Positions 40,440 to 49,512 of a stretch of 64,000 bases of DNA are shown one piece after another. Below the pieces are notes generated by a model. The model ran no database searches, had not been told where the DNA came from, and worked only from the letters and a program-made list of their open reading frames with translations. The stretch is from Arthrobacter sp. AK04 (GTDB lineage Bacteria; Actinomycetota; Actinomycetes; Actinomycetales; Micrococcaceae): assembly GCF_021129155.1 (NCBI RefSeq), contig NZ_JAJOMC010000002.1, positions 1-64,000 of the forward strand, read 5' to 3'. The position numbers and the translations under genes are program-made. The stretch's first letter is position 1; every line of letters starts with the position of its first letter.

Positions 40440-40832
40440 ATGCTCCTCCGTGTGGCTTTGGCCGTCGCAATCCTCGCCATCTTCGTGTATGGCCTCGTCG
40501 ACGTGATCCGAACCGACGGGCGCCTCACCCGCGGAATTTCCAAACCCGCCTGGATCGTGGTCATGATCGTCCTGCCGGTACTGGGCGCCATCCTCTGGCT
40601 CCTGATCGGCCGGCCTCGCGGTACTCCCCCGCAGCGGCAGGACTACCGCCACCCCACCGCCCCGGACGATGATCCGGACTTCCTCCGCAACCTGGAGGTC
40701 CGCCGCCGCCAGGAGGCGGAGGCCGCCCGCCTCAAGAAGCTCAAGGATGAGCTGGATGCCAAGGCAAAGGACGCCGACGGCGGGAAAGACAAACACGAGA
40801 CCGACGAACACGACAACGACGGATTGAAATAG
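40440..40832 (+). CDS. PLDc_N-domain membrane protein
   Basis: 130 aa. Two helices (residues ~3-20 and ~36-55) with PAWIVVMIVLPVLGAILWLLIGRPRG form the PLDc_N domain seen before phospholipase D/cardiolipin synthase domains, but no such domain follows. A charged coiled-coil tail (EVRRRQEAEAARLKKLKDEL) ends the protein. Leaderless ATG. Function unknown. Confidence 0.85.
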   Translation: MLLRVALAVAILAIFVYGLVDVIRTDGRLTRGISKPAWIVVMIVLPVLGAILWLLIGRPRGTPPQRQDYRHPTAPDDDPDFLRNLEVRRRQEAEAARLKKLKDELDAKAKDADGGKDKHETDEHDNDGLK

Positions 40833-40866
40833 TCCCACCCCGGAAGGGCACTCCCCCGGATGGTGC

Positions 40867-42354
40867 TCAGGCCGTTTGGCGCTGGCGGGAGAACGCTTCT
40901 GCCAGCACGCCCTCGCAGCTGCGGACCACAACCCGGCAGGCGTCCAGTGCCGGCCCGTCCGTCAGCGGGCTCTCCGCCACCGCGCGCCAGCGCAGCAGAT
41001 AGCGGCGGGCCTCATCAGCCATGTCCCCAGGTGCCGTATCCGCGTCCAACCCCAGCCTCACGTGCGGCGCGGCGCCCCGGCCGCCGATCAGCGCCTCTGC
41101 TTCCGCCGCCAGTTCAGGGCTGAGCGGCACGCCCGTGGTCCGCAGGGCGGCCAGCAGGCGCAGTTCGCGGAACTCATGGGCGTTGGCCTGCAGCCGCTCA
41201 AGGGCAGCAGCCAGGTGCGCGGTTCCGGGGCGGGGCGAGGTGCGCAGCAGGGCCTCCACCGCCACCAATGCCGTGCGTGCCTTCAGCGCCCCGGCCCGGG
41301 CCTGGAACTGGCGGCCCAGCAGGTCCAGCAGCGGGTCCAGGCCGCTGCGCCGGGCAAGCTCGTGGGCCAGCGGGGTGGGTTCGTTGAATCCGTTGGAGAT
41401 CAGGACCACAGCCAGCCGGATCCCGAACAGGCCAAACCGTGCCAGCAGCGAGGCCCTGGCCTCCGCCGTCAGCCCTTCCGGGATGGTGGACCGGAGGAAC
41501 CTGTCGGCTGAGAGCAGCGACTTCTCACGGTCGCCGCGGTCCAGGCCGGCCAGCAGCTGGAGGGCAGCGAATTCCTGCTGGCGCATGGTCCGCGCGCTCT
41601 GGGCAAGGAGCCCTGCCACCGGAACGACGCCCAGGGCGAGTTTCCGGAGGTTGGGGTCATGGCGGTACCTCTCCGCGATTTCCCCGGCGGACAGCAGCGA
41701 ATCGATGCGGCCGCCGCCCACCTCATCGGCCCTTGAAAGCACCGCGATTGCATTGACGGTACCCGAGCGTCCGGCTTCCGTGTCCCGGAAGGATTCGAGG
41801 AACCGTACATCCGCTGCGTGCATGTGGCGCATGAGGTAGATGATGGCGTCCGCTTCGGACTCCGTGTCGGACGGGGCCAGGAAAGCGGCGGAGCGGGCAG
41901 ATACCCCGCGGGAGAGCGAGGCGATGCCGGGGGTATCGATCAGGGTCATGCTCCGCAGCGCCGGCGACGGCCACTCCACCTCCAGCCGGTCCACGTCCCC
42001 CGCGTCCACGTCCCCCAGCACGAACACAAGGCGGCCGTCCACGCGTTTGAGCGGCAAGGTCCGGGGCTCGCCACCGGTGGGGTGGAGGGTAATGCGGGGA
42101 GTGTGCCCGTGCCGGTACCAGGTGATGATCCGGGTGCACTCCCCCGTGTCGGTGGGCGCTATCTCCTCGCCGATGATCGCGTTCAGGAGCGTGGACTTCC
42201 CGGCCTTGACCATGCCCGCTACGGCTACCCGGAGTGGCTCCGCGAGCCTCCGTGCAATTACCTGGAGGGCGGCCGCACCGGCAGGATCATCCCCATAGGT
42301 CTTCAACGCCTCCTGAACCAGGCCCGCGGCTCCGGCAAGCGTGGAATTAGTCAT
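40867..42354 (-). CDS. Dynamin-like GTPase, IniC type
   Basis: 495 aa. GTPase motifs: P-loop GMVKAGKS (47-54), G2 Thr near 68-74, DTPG (140-143), and SRAD (207-210) in place of T/NKxD. The C-terminal ~280 residues are helical, fitting a bacterial dynamin stalk; no clear membrane helix. The ATG overlaps the IniA-type stop (ATGA). In mycobacteria IniA and IniC are paired dynamin-like proteins of the isoniazid-inducible iniBAC operon; IniA has membrane-fission activity. A hetero-pair remodelling the cell membrane is inferred here. Confidence 0.85.
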   Translation of the reverse strand: MTNSTLAGAAGLVQEALKTYGDDPAGAAALQVIARRLAEPLRVAVAGMVKAGKSTLLNAIIGEEIAPTDTGECTRIITWYRHGHTPRITLHPTGGEPRTLPLKRVDGRLVFVLGDVDAGDVDRLEVEWPSPALRSMTLIDTPGIASLSRGVSARSAAFLAPSDTESEADAIIYLMRHMHAADVRFLESFRDTEAGRSGTVNAIAVLSRADEVGGGRIDSLLSAGEIAERYRHDPNLRKLALGVVPVAGLLAQSARTMRQQEFAALQLLAGLDRGDREKSLLSADRFLRSTIPEGLTAEARASLLARFGLFGIRLAVVLISNGFNEPTPLAHELARRSGLDPLLDLLGRQFQARAGALKARTALVAVEALLRTSPRPGTAHLAAALERLQANAHEFRELRLLAALRTTGVPLSPELAAEAEALIGGRGAAPHVRLGLDADTAPGDMADEARRYLLRWRAVAESPLTDGPALDACRVVVRSCEGVLAEAFSRQRQTA

Positions 42355-44234
42355 CGCGGTCCGCCCGCAGGCATCATGGTGCCTGCGCCGGCTACTTCGG
42401 CGGCAACTGCCTGCGCGGCGCGGTGGAGCGCGTCCACCTTCTTGAGCTGGGCCTTGATGTCCCTGATGCGGGCGTCCTTTTCCAGGGCGTAGGCATTTGC
42501 TGCTTCCTGCGCAGCGGACACAGAATCGGCCAGGGAGCGGTGGTGTTCGTCCGCGATCTCCGTGAAGTGGTCACGGATGGAGCGCTGCACCAGCCGCAGC
42601 CGGTCCTTCAGTTGCTTGCCCACCTGGAAGGCAACGTCGTCGAGCTGCCGCCTAACGAGGGCCTTGGCCTCCCCCTGCCGGCGCTTAAGCCGCGCATCCT
42701 TGTCCTCACGGTAGGCCTTGCGCCCCAGCAGGAACCCGGCACCCACGGAGAACGGGTTAATCAGCGCCATACCGAAGATGCCGGTGATGAGTCCAAACAT
42801 CAGCACCCCGCCGTAGGAGCCACGCATGCCGATCAGCACCTTTTGCACCGGGTTGACGTGCCCGGCGTCCATCCCCGGCATCTCGTCCACGGGATCCAGC
42901 ACGTCAGCGGAATGTGAAACCTGCATCACCGGCAACGGAACTTCGTCCGCGGCGAAGTGGTCAGCCACCTGTCCGGCCAGCCACTGCGCCCGCTCACTGG
43001 TGAGGACGAAGGTGTCCGAGATGGCGGACGCGGCGGATGTCTCCAGCCACTTCGAAAAATCAGTCCAGGCCGGTCCCGGGTCCTCCTGGTCAATGGCGGC
43101 TTCAGCTTCCCGCTGGATGTGGCGGAGCCGGTTGCGGAGGTCGTATTCCATGTCGGCGATGAGGTCGCTGATGCCGTCGCTGAGGGTGACCTGCCAGCGT
43201 GCAGACCGTTTCCGCAGCTCGTCGGCCTCTTCCCTGGCCGCCTCCAGCTCCGCAAGCATCCGGGGCGTGCCGTCAGGGTTTTCAAGTGCCTCAAGCTCCG
43301 ATTGCAGGGAGAGGCGGAGGTTCTCGGTGACGGCAAGCAGGTCCTGGCTGACAGCGCGCCCCTGGAGCCGCTGGGCGCCTTCCACGATTCCGCTGCGGAG
43401 GTGGGCGATCAGGGCGGGGAAGCCGGATTCCTCATTCAGCCCGCTGTCCTGCAGGCGTGCTGCCTCGAGGCGGAGGTCCGAGGAAACGGGAAACAATGGA
43501 ATATCCGCCGCTACCCTGGCGAGATGGGAGCGGTCCATCTCCTCTACCCGCCGCCATTCCGGGTAGAGGTCGGTCTTGGTCAGGACGCCCAGGACGTTCG
43601 GGGTGATCCGCATGGCCTGCCGCAGGAAGCGCATCTCCGGTTCGGTGTATTCCTGGGAGGCGTCCGAGACCAGGAGCATCGCATCGGCGGTGGGCAGTGC
43701 CGTGAGGGTGGCCAGGGTGTGCGCCGATCCCAGGCCACCGACGCCCGGTGAATCGATGACAATGAGCCCGCCTGACAGGATCCTGCGGGGCAGGCATACC
43801 TCGGCAGCCAGGAGTTTCTTGCTGTTCCCGGGATTACCCTGCTCGGAAACGTAAGCCGGGAGGTCGGCGACGGGGATCGGTTGGCGGTCAACGGCATCGC
43901 CGGAGTCCGCCCCGGAGGCGGCAACCAGGATCGCTGCCGATGCCGGATCCCCGTACCTTACAACCGTGGGAACGGACGTGGCGACGTCGTCGTCGACAGG
44001 GCAGGCCGGCGCACCCACCAGAGCATTGATGAATTTGCTTTTGCCTTGCTTGAATTGGCCCACCACGATGACCCGGATACTGGGATCCCTAAGCCTCCCC
44101 AATGCCAGGTCCAGGCGTTTCCGGAGGTCCTCCCGGCCTCCGGTGCCGATGAGCTCCAGTCCGTGCTCCACAAGCTGGATCAGCTGGCCGGCCGTCACCG
44201 GAGTTGCTGGGTTTGCCGGTCCTGCTTCTGCCAC
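42351..44234 (-). CDS. Dynamin-like GTPase, IniA type
   Basis: 627 aa. P-loop GQFKQGKS (59-66), switch Thr87, DSPG (161-164) and TKTD (219-222). A long helical region leads to a hydrophobic hairpin at ~475-505 (GVLMFGLITGIFGMALINPF...), the place of the membrane paddle in bacterial dynamins, then a charged coiled coil to the end. GTG 44234 follows GAGGAC. It lies 53 bp after the IniB-like gene and overlaps the IniC-type gene. Mycobacterial IniA, its closest named model, is induced by cell-wall drugs and severs membranes. Confidence 0.88.
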   Translation of the reverse strand: MAEAGPANPATPVTAGQLIQLVEHGLELIGTGGREDLRKRLDLALGRLRDPSIRVIVVGQFKQGKSKFINALVGAPACPVDDDVATSVPTVVRYGDPASAAILVAASGADSGDAVDRQPIPVADLPAYVSEQGNPGNSKKLLAAEVCLPRRILSGGLIVIDSPGVGGLGSAHTLATLTALPTADAMLLVSDASQEYTEPEMRFLRQAMRITPNVLGVLTKTDLYPEWRRVEEMDRSHLARVAADIPLFPVSSDLRLEAARLQDSGLNEESGFPALIAHLRSGIVEGAQRLQGRAVSQDLLAVTENLRLSLQSELEALENPDGTPRMLAELEAAREEADELRKRSARWQVTLSDGISDLIADMEYDLRNRLRHIQREAEAAIDQEDPGPAWTDFSKWLETSAASAISDTFVLTSERAQWLAGQVADHFAADEVPLPVMQVSHSADVLDPVDEMPGMDAGHVNPVQKVLIGMRGSYGGVLMFGLITGIFGMALINPFSVGAGFLLGRKAYREDKDARLKRRQGEAKALVRRQLDDVAFQVGKQLKDRLRLVQRSIRDHFTEIADEHHRSLADSVSAAQEAANAYALEKDARIRDIKAQLKKVDALHRAAQAVAAEVAGAGTMMPAGGPR

Positions 44235-44287
44235 AGCCTGTCCTCTGCACTACGCCTTAAAGATCGTTCCGGGACGAGGGCCGGCTG

Positions 44288-45040
44288 CTAGGCACCAAAG
44301 TCCATAAAGTCTGCCGCCTCCCCAGCGCCAGCGTCGTCCATGTCATTGTCGATGTCAATGGCGGCCGTCCCGTCCTCAGCGAACTCAAGCCCGGCGTCGG
44401 CGGCAGCGGCCTCTGCATCAACATCTATGTCAACGTATGGTTGGTGCTCCTCGGGAAGGGGTGCCCCGATGAGCGTGGCCGGGTGGAGCGCCTGGCCGGC
44501 GCCCGCGGTCGCGGTGCCGCTGTCCGCGTCAATGTCGAAGAAAGCGTCGATCCGGGTATCAGCGAAACCCATCCCGGTTCCGGCACTTATGGCGGGGTCC
44601 CCGAACTCCGGCACGGAGTCGTTCTCGAACCACTGCTCAACGTCGCCGTCCGCCCAGATGTTGAGGGCCGGGGATTGGTCCGGGAGGGCGCCGCGGTCAT
44701 CCGGCGCGGACGAGTAGGAGTAGTTGGCCACCACGTGGGTCAGCTGCTCCACCGCCTGTCCGTGGTCGTCGTGGCCGCCGGCGGGAAGCGGGCTCCCGCC
44801 GCCCCCGGCGTGCCCGGTACCGGCGCCGGAGTTGAAGTCCCGGTCGGAGGCGGAGGCCGTGACGCTAAGGGGGGCATAGTCCAGGACAACCGGCATGGCG
44901 GCGTCAACATCCGCTGAGCTGACACCGGCAAGGCCGTGCTTCTCCAGGACGCCTTCGGGATCATCCAGGAAGCCCTGGGCCGCTTGGCGGTCTCCGAAGA
45001 TGCCCATCAGGAACTGGACCACTTCCTTTGCGACTGTCAT
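44288..45040 (-). CDS. IniB-like protein
   Basis: 250 aa. The N-terminal ~50 residues (QFLMGIFGDRQAAQGFLDDP, EGVLEKHGLAGVSSADVDAA) match the IniB N-terminal domain, whose pattern is a short phage-like helix, a Pro-bounded turn and GLxGVSxADV. The rest is acidic, Gly/Ala/Asp-rich and probably disordered, ending in DFMDFGA. ATG 45040 has GAGGACC upstream; the in-frame ATG at 45097 would add 19 residues unlike the family. First gene of an iniB-iniA-iniC-like operon. Confidence 0.85.
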   Translation of the reverse strand: MTVAKEVVQFLMGIFGDRQAAQGFLDDPEGVLEKHGLAGVSSADVDAAMPVVLDYAPLSVTASASDRDFNSGAGTGHAGGGGSPLPAGGHDDHGQAVEQLTHVVANYSYSSAPDDRGALPDQSPALNIWADGDVEQWFENDSVPEFGDPAISAGTGMGFADTRIDAFFDIDADSGTATAGAGQALHPATLIGAPLPEEHQPYVDIDVDAEAAAADAGLEFAEDGTAAIDIDNDMDDAGAGEAADFMDFGA

Positions 45041-45096
45041 GTGATGGTCCTCAGATCGTGTTCTTTTCGGTGCGACGGTCCTGATGCCTTGGATCA

Positions 45097-45119
45097 AAGG
45101 TATTGTTCCTGCCGGGAAC
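45097..45119 (-). promoter_or_regulatory. iniB-like promoter with adjoining dyad
   Basis: TACCTT (minus strand, 45102-45097) is a -10 candidate. A dyad GTTCC-N5-GGAAC (45105-45119) abuts it upstream, a natural site for the neighbouring LuxR-type regulator or another factor. Confidence 0.45.
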
Positions 45120-45143
45120 CGGCATCGGGCCGGTCCCCCTTAC

Positions 45144-45171
45144 CCGCGGTGCCCCCGGTGGGGAACCGCGG
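45144..45171 (-). terminator. Possible hairpin terminator after the LuxR gene
   Basis: CCGCGGT / ACCGCGG arms (45144-45150, 45165-45171) around 14 nt, 19 nt past the luxR-type stop. If active it separates the hsp70-luxR unit from the iniBAC-like unit. Confidence 0.5.
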
Positions 45172-45189
45172 ACTTTCCCGTTAGGGGTG

Positions 45190-47268
45190 TTAGGGGGACT
45201 GGTCATGCGCCTGGCTCTCCGGGCCAAGCGCAAGGCGCAGCTTGGCCATGAGGTCCGACCGGTTTTCCGCGCCGAGCCGGCGCCGCATCCGGGCAATGTG
45301 GTGCTCGGCGGTGCGCGGGGAAATGTAGATGGCTTCGCCAATTTCGCGGTAGGTCTTGCCGTCGAGCACCAGCCGGGCCACTTCCTTTTCCCGCTCGCTC
45401 AGCCCTGCGCCGTCTGGTTGCATGCCATTACCTGCCTCGGTGGGGGGAGCATTGCGGGACTCGGGTGACGCCGTCGTCCCCTGGCCCGCCGAATTGGCCT
45501 GTGGGTGGAGGTCCCGGGCGCAGGAGAGCAGGCGCACCATGTCCTTGCGCTCGTCCGCCCGGGCGGCGGCGTGGCCGGCAAGCCGCGCCCCTTCCCAGGG
45601 CATGCCCACCAGCCCCAGTCCCCTTGCCGCCGCCTCGACGTCGTCAGGACGGAACCTCTCGGCCAGGACCGTGACCCAGGCTTTGCCGGCCGCCGCGAGC
45701 ACGGCCGCCAGGTGGCTTTGCCCTGCTGCCCGCGCGAGCGCCGCTGCGTGCGGTGCCAGGTCAGCGGGGCTTTCATTCAACAGGGCGGCCTGGACCGCTG
45801 CCCAGTGCAGCGGCACGGCCCACAGCGGCGGATTGCCCAGGCGCTCCAGCAGGTCCCATGCGTCATGAAGGTACGGGGCAACCCTGCGGCCCTCCCGAAG
45901 GCGGGCGGCGGCAATCATGAGTTCGCCCCAGGGCAGGAGGCTGTACAGGTCCACGGCGGTGTGGAGCGTCGCTTCGCGCGCCCGTTCCCAGGCTTTGATG
46001 AGCTCGGGGAAGTCGCCGTTGCGCCGGGCAAGGCCCACTTCCAGGGCCGAGCAGAGGAACTCGTCCCGCGGCACCAGCGGCCAGTGGTTCGCCTTCGATG
46101 CCTCGTTGATCGCCAGCCGGGCGTCCTCGAGCCTGTCCTGCATCATCGCTGACCATGCCTGCAGCAGGAACAGGCGGGGTTTGGCTGTATCTCCTCCCTG
46201 GCCGGCGGCGGCCGCAGACCGGCAGATTGTTTCCGCCAGGTTCGGCTCTCCGCTGTGCAGCGCCATGAGTGCCGCCAGTGCCGCAGGAGTCTCCGGCAGG
46301 GGAAGCGCGGTACCTGCTGAATTGAGCAGGTCAGAGGCGTGGATCAGGATCTGGAGTCCCTGGTGCGGGTCTCCGGCGAGGGACTTGAGGATGCCTTTTC
46401 CGATGTGGGCAAGGGTGGCGGCAAGCAGCGTGGGGGACGCGGGCGGCGCGTCGGCACCGAAGATGTCTTCCGCACCGGACCGGTCCCCGCAGCCGATCAG
46501 GGTGACGGCGGCAAGGGGCGCGGAGTGGCCAACGCGTGTGGGTCCCAGCCAGCTGTAGACCTCAGCTCCGTGGGCCAGCATGCCCCGCTGGGCCCATACC
46601 GCGGCCGCCACGTCCGCGGCCCGGCGGACGTCCGGCGGATCGTCCTGCCCCAACAGGGTGTCCACGATGCGGGAGGCCGTATCAAGGTCGCCGTTGGCCG
46701 CCGCGGCCTGGGCCCGCCGGGCCGCTGTGGCCTTCTCGCCGGCGCCGGCCAGCAGGGCCTCGTCGTAGAGCTGGTATGCCAGTGCGGGATCGCGTTCAAG
46801 CGCCTTGTCCGCCGCATTCTCCAGCTCGGTTGCCACCCGCGGATCGGCAAGTCCGGTGCGTGCCAGTTCGCGGGCAAGATCGCCCAGCGGCTGGCCGTTG
46901 GCCGCGTAAACGCCCACCAGCTCCCGCTGGAGCGCATGCACCTTGGTTGTGGGGGCAACCGAGAGCAGCGCGTGCCGCGCCGGTCCAACCACGGCACCGT
47001 CAGGAGTCAACAGGCCTGATGACTCTGCCCTGTGTACCAGGGCGTCAAGGTCCTCCCCGTTGCCATCGATCTTGCGCTGCAGGTCTGAAGGCAGCGGTCC
47101 CGGCAGGGCAAAACCCACGGACAACGCCAGCAGCAGTTCCCGTACTGCCGCGTTCTCACCGTTGAGCTGGCTTGCCATGAGTTCTGCACCCTGCAGCGCG
47201 GGCCCCTGATGGTTCGGCTCCGGATGGCGGAATGCGGTGTTCTGCGTGTGCGGCTGGTAGCTGACCAT
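45190..47268 (-). CDS. LuxR-family regulator with helical-repeat sensor region
   Basis: 692 aa. The C-terminal ~65 residues are a LuxR/GerE helix-turn-helix (LSEREKEVARLVLDGKTYRE, then ISPRTAEHHIARMRRRLGAE). The rest is Ala-rich helical repeats like the TPR region of MalT/LAL regulators, but no Walker A ATPase domain is visible. ATG 47268 lies 1 base after the Hsp70-like stop, so the pair is coupled. M. tuberculosis iniBAC also has a LuxR-type activator beside it (IniR), which makes control of the downstream iniB-like operon the best guess. Confidence 0.85.
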   Translation of the reverse strand: MVSYQPHTQNTAFRHPEPNHQGPALQGAELMASQLNGENAAVRELLLALSVGFALPGPLPSDLQRKIDGNGEDLDALVHRAESSGLLTPDGAVVGPARHALLSVAPTTKVHALQRELVGVYAANGQPLGDLARELARTGLADPRVATELENAADKALERDPALAYQLYDEALLAGAGEKATAARRAQAAAANGDLDTASRIVDTLLGQDDPPDVRRAADVAAAVWAQRGMLAHGAEVYSWLGPTRVGHSAPLAAVTLIGCGDRSGAEDIFGADAPPASPTLLAATLAHIGKGILKSLAGDPHQGLQILIHASDLLNSAGTALPLPETPAALAALMALHSGEPNLAETICRSAAAAGQGGDTAKPRLFLLQAWSAMMQDRLEDARLAINEASKANHWPLVPRDEFLCSALEVGLARRNGDFPELIKAWERAREATLHTAVDLYSLLPWGELMIAAARLREGRRVAPYLHDAWDLLERLGNPPLWAVPLHWAAVQAALLNESPADLAPHAAALARAAGQSHLAAVLAAAGKAWVTVLAERFRPDDVEAAARGLGLVGMPWEGARLAGHAAARADERKDMVRLLSCARDLHPQANSAGQGTTASPESRNAPPTEAGNGMQPDGAGLSEREKEVARLVLDGKTYREIGEAIYISPRTAEHHIARMRRRLGAENRSDLMAKLRLALGPESQAHDQSP

Positions 47269-47269
47269 G

Positions 47270-49360
47270 TCAGGCCGCCGGAGCCATGGTGGCTGTGGCC
47301 GTGTCCGTAGCCGTCTCCGTGCCGGATAAACCGGAGCCCAGGGACTCCTCAGCTGTGGACGTGGACCCGCTGGTGCCTGTCGGTGACGCCGAAACCTGGA
47401 CTGTCGGCGACGGGGAAACCGTGGCATCCCGCAACTTCGGACCCTTCACCGGTTTATGCCATCGGCCGGATTCCGTCGGCGTGGCTGCGGTGTCCGTCGG
47501 CGTAGGCTCCGCCGTGCTGGAGTCGCGGGTAGGTTCCGTCGTGCTGGTATCCGTTGCAGAAGGTGTCGGTGTTTCGCCGCCAAATTCTGTGGGGGAAGGG
47601 CTTGCAGTGCCGGACTGATCGCCAGAATCCGTAGGGGACGGGGTTGTCGTATCGCCAGTGGCGGGCGTCCCGGTGGACGTGGCTGTATCCGTAGGCGTCC
47701 CAGTGGTCGCCGTATCCCCTGGCGCCGGGCTGCCGGTGCCGCCTGCCGCGGCAGCGCTGGTGGGCCCTTCGGAGGCGCCCTTCTCGATGGCCCGGATGGA
47801 CGCCACTTTCCCGTCCGCCAGAGGGCCGGGTGCCTGGGAGGCAGCGGCCCGCTGCATGCCCGAATCGCCGCCTGCCACCGGGATCTGGACATCTCCCGCG
47901 GCCCCGGCCCCGTTGCCGCCTCCTGCGGCCCCGGTGGCGGGGACCGCGGGCCGGTCGTTGGCAGCCCCGGCCGGCGGGACAAACACCGAGGTCAGGCTGT
48001 TGAATCCTGCCGGGCTTTGGGCGGCGGTGGCAGTAAGAACAGTCAACAGGACGGCGGTGGCCGCCACAGCAGTAAGCCGCACCCGTGGTTTCGGGCCGTG
48101 TGCTCCGCCCTTGTCCCCCGGGCCCGAACTCAGGGCTGCTGCCGCCAGGGAACCCGGGGCCGGCGTGGGGTTCCGGGACCAGCTGGCCAGCTTCAGCGGC
48201 GCCTGGGCACCTTCCGGGGCCGGGCTGGGAACAACGTCACTGGAAGCGTCAGCTGAAGATTCCGCCGCAGCAGCAAGAGCCGCCCGTCCCAGCACGGCGG
48301 ACACGGCGGCGCCCAGGCAGATGGAGGACTTGGGGTCCGCGTCCACGGCGATGGGACGGTCAAGCTGTTCCGAGATCAGCTGGGCAACAAGGGGGATCCG
48401 GGAGGACCCCCCAATCAGCAGCACGGCGGTGAGGTCCGCCGGCTCCAGGCCGAGCTGCCCCAGCGATTGTTCCAGGGCGTCCACGGTGTCCCGGACGGGG
48501 TCCTCGATCAGGGACTCGAACTCGGGGCGGACCAGGCGTATCTGCTGCTGGATTCCGGGCAGGAGCACGGAGATGTTGGCTTCGCTGTCGCTGGAGAGCG
48601 CTTCTTTGGCTTCAACGCACTCCCGCCGCAGCCGGGAAAGTGCGGCGAGCACTCCAGGGCCGGCCGGGTCCAGCCCGGCCAGGGCGCCGTCCGTATGGTC
48701 GGCCACATAGCGGAAAAGGGCGGCATCGAAATCGGCGCCGCCCATGTGTTCAAAGCCCTCCGGTTTCCCCAAGAGTTCAAACCGGTTGCTGGCCTCTTTG
48801 CGGAGGACAGCGGTATCGAACGTTCCGCCGCCAAGATCGTAGACGGCGATGATGCTGCCGTCCTCCACCCGCACCTGCGACGCATAATGGAGGGCTGCGG
48901 CTTCCGGCTCGGTCAGGAGCGTGACGTTTCCAAGCCCCTTGGCGGCGAGGGCGTCCTTGATGAGGGTGGTGCGGTGGAAGCCCCAGGCAGCGGGGTACGT
49001 CAGGATGATTTCCGACGGCGGCGCCCCCTGGCGTTCCTCCGCCCGGTCTGCCACCCAGCGGGCCATGGTTGCGAACACGTTCTCGGCGGCGAGGGACAGC
49101 TGGCCCACGGAGATCGGCACGGCGTCGCCCACCCGGCGCTTGAATTCCCGCACAACCCGCCCGGGGGAATCCAAGCCGCGGCGTTCGGCGGCTTCCCCCA
49201 CCAGAACGGGTCCGTCGTCGGGGTAAAAAAGAACAGAGGGTACCGAGGTTCCACGGAGTCCCAGCGGCAGGCACTCGGGAGAAGAAGCTCCCTGGTCAAA
49301 ACGGGCTATGGCAGCAGCTGTGAAGCTGGTTCCCACATCAACGGCGAGAACGTAGCTCAT
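47270..49360 (-). CDS. Membrane-anchored Hsp70-type ATPase without substrate domain
   Basis: 696 aa. The actin/Hsp70 ATPase fold is complete: phosphate-1 DVGTS (8-12), EPEAAAL (151-157), phosphate-2 DLGGGTFD (175-182), adenosine GGSSRIP (318-324). After ~residue 365 there is no beta-sandwich substrate-binding domain. Instead come a Pro/Ala/Ser linker, one membrane helix (428-448) and ~250 residues of Ser/Thr/Pro-rich, outward-facing tail (repeats such as DTATSTGTPATGDTTTPSPT). ATG 49360 has GAGGT 5 nt upstream. It looks like a sensor joining the wall side to a cytoplasmic ATPase, coupled to the LuxR gene. Confidence 0.88.
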   Translation of the reverse strand: MSYVLAVDVGTSFTAAAIARFDQGASSPECLPLGLRGTSVPSVLFYPDDGPVLVGEAAERRGLDSPGRVVREFKRRVGDAVPISVGQLSLAAENVFATMARWVADRAEERQGAPPSEIILTYPAAWGFHRTTLIKDALAAKGLGNVTLLTEPEAAALHYASQVRVEDGSIIAVYDLGGGTFDTAVLRKEASNRFELLGKPEGFEHMGGADFDAALFRYVADHTDGALAGLDPAGPGVLAALSRLRRECVEAKEALSSDSEANISVLLPGIQQQIRLVRPEFESLIEDPVRDTVDALEQSLGQLGLEPADLTAVLLIGGSSRIPLVAQLISEQLDRPIAVDADPKSSICLGAAVSAVLGRAALAAAAESSADASSDVVPSPAPEGAQAPLKLASWSRNPTPAPGSLAAAALSSGPGDKGGAHGPKPRVRLTAVAATAVLLTVLTATAAQSPAGFNSLTSVFVPPAGAANDRPAVPATGAAGGGNGAGAAGDVQIPVAGGDSGMQRAAASQAPGPLADGKVASIRAIEKGASEGPTSAAAAGGTGSPAPGDTATTGTPTDTATSTGTPATGDTTTPSPTDSGDQSGTASPSPTEFGGETPTPSATDTSTTEPTRDSSTAEPTPTDTAATPTESGRWHKPVKGPKLRDATVSPSPTVQVSASPTGTSGSTSTAEESLGSGLSGTETATDTATATMAPAA

Positions 49361-49512
49361 GGGTACCTCAGGAAAAACTGTTGTTCCGCCAGCAAACTTC
49401 ATCACGGGCGCACGAAACCAACGTAGCATTACCGGCTGACCGGGAACAGCCCTGTTGCTACATCGATTTTATAGATGTCCCCTGGCGTGCGGGGACCTGC
49501 CGCAGTCCCTGT

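Noticed and set aside
40867..44234. Anti-phage dynamin defence system
   Set aside because: Some bacterial dynamins do protect against phage, but the IniB-like gene and LuxR context point first to envelope stress; no nuclease or other defence gene lies beside it.
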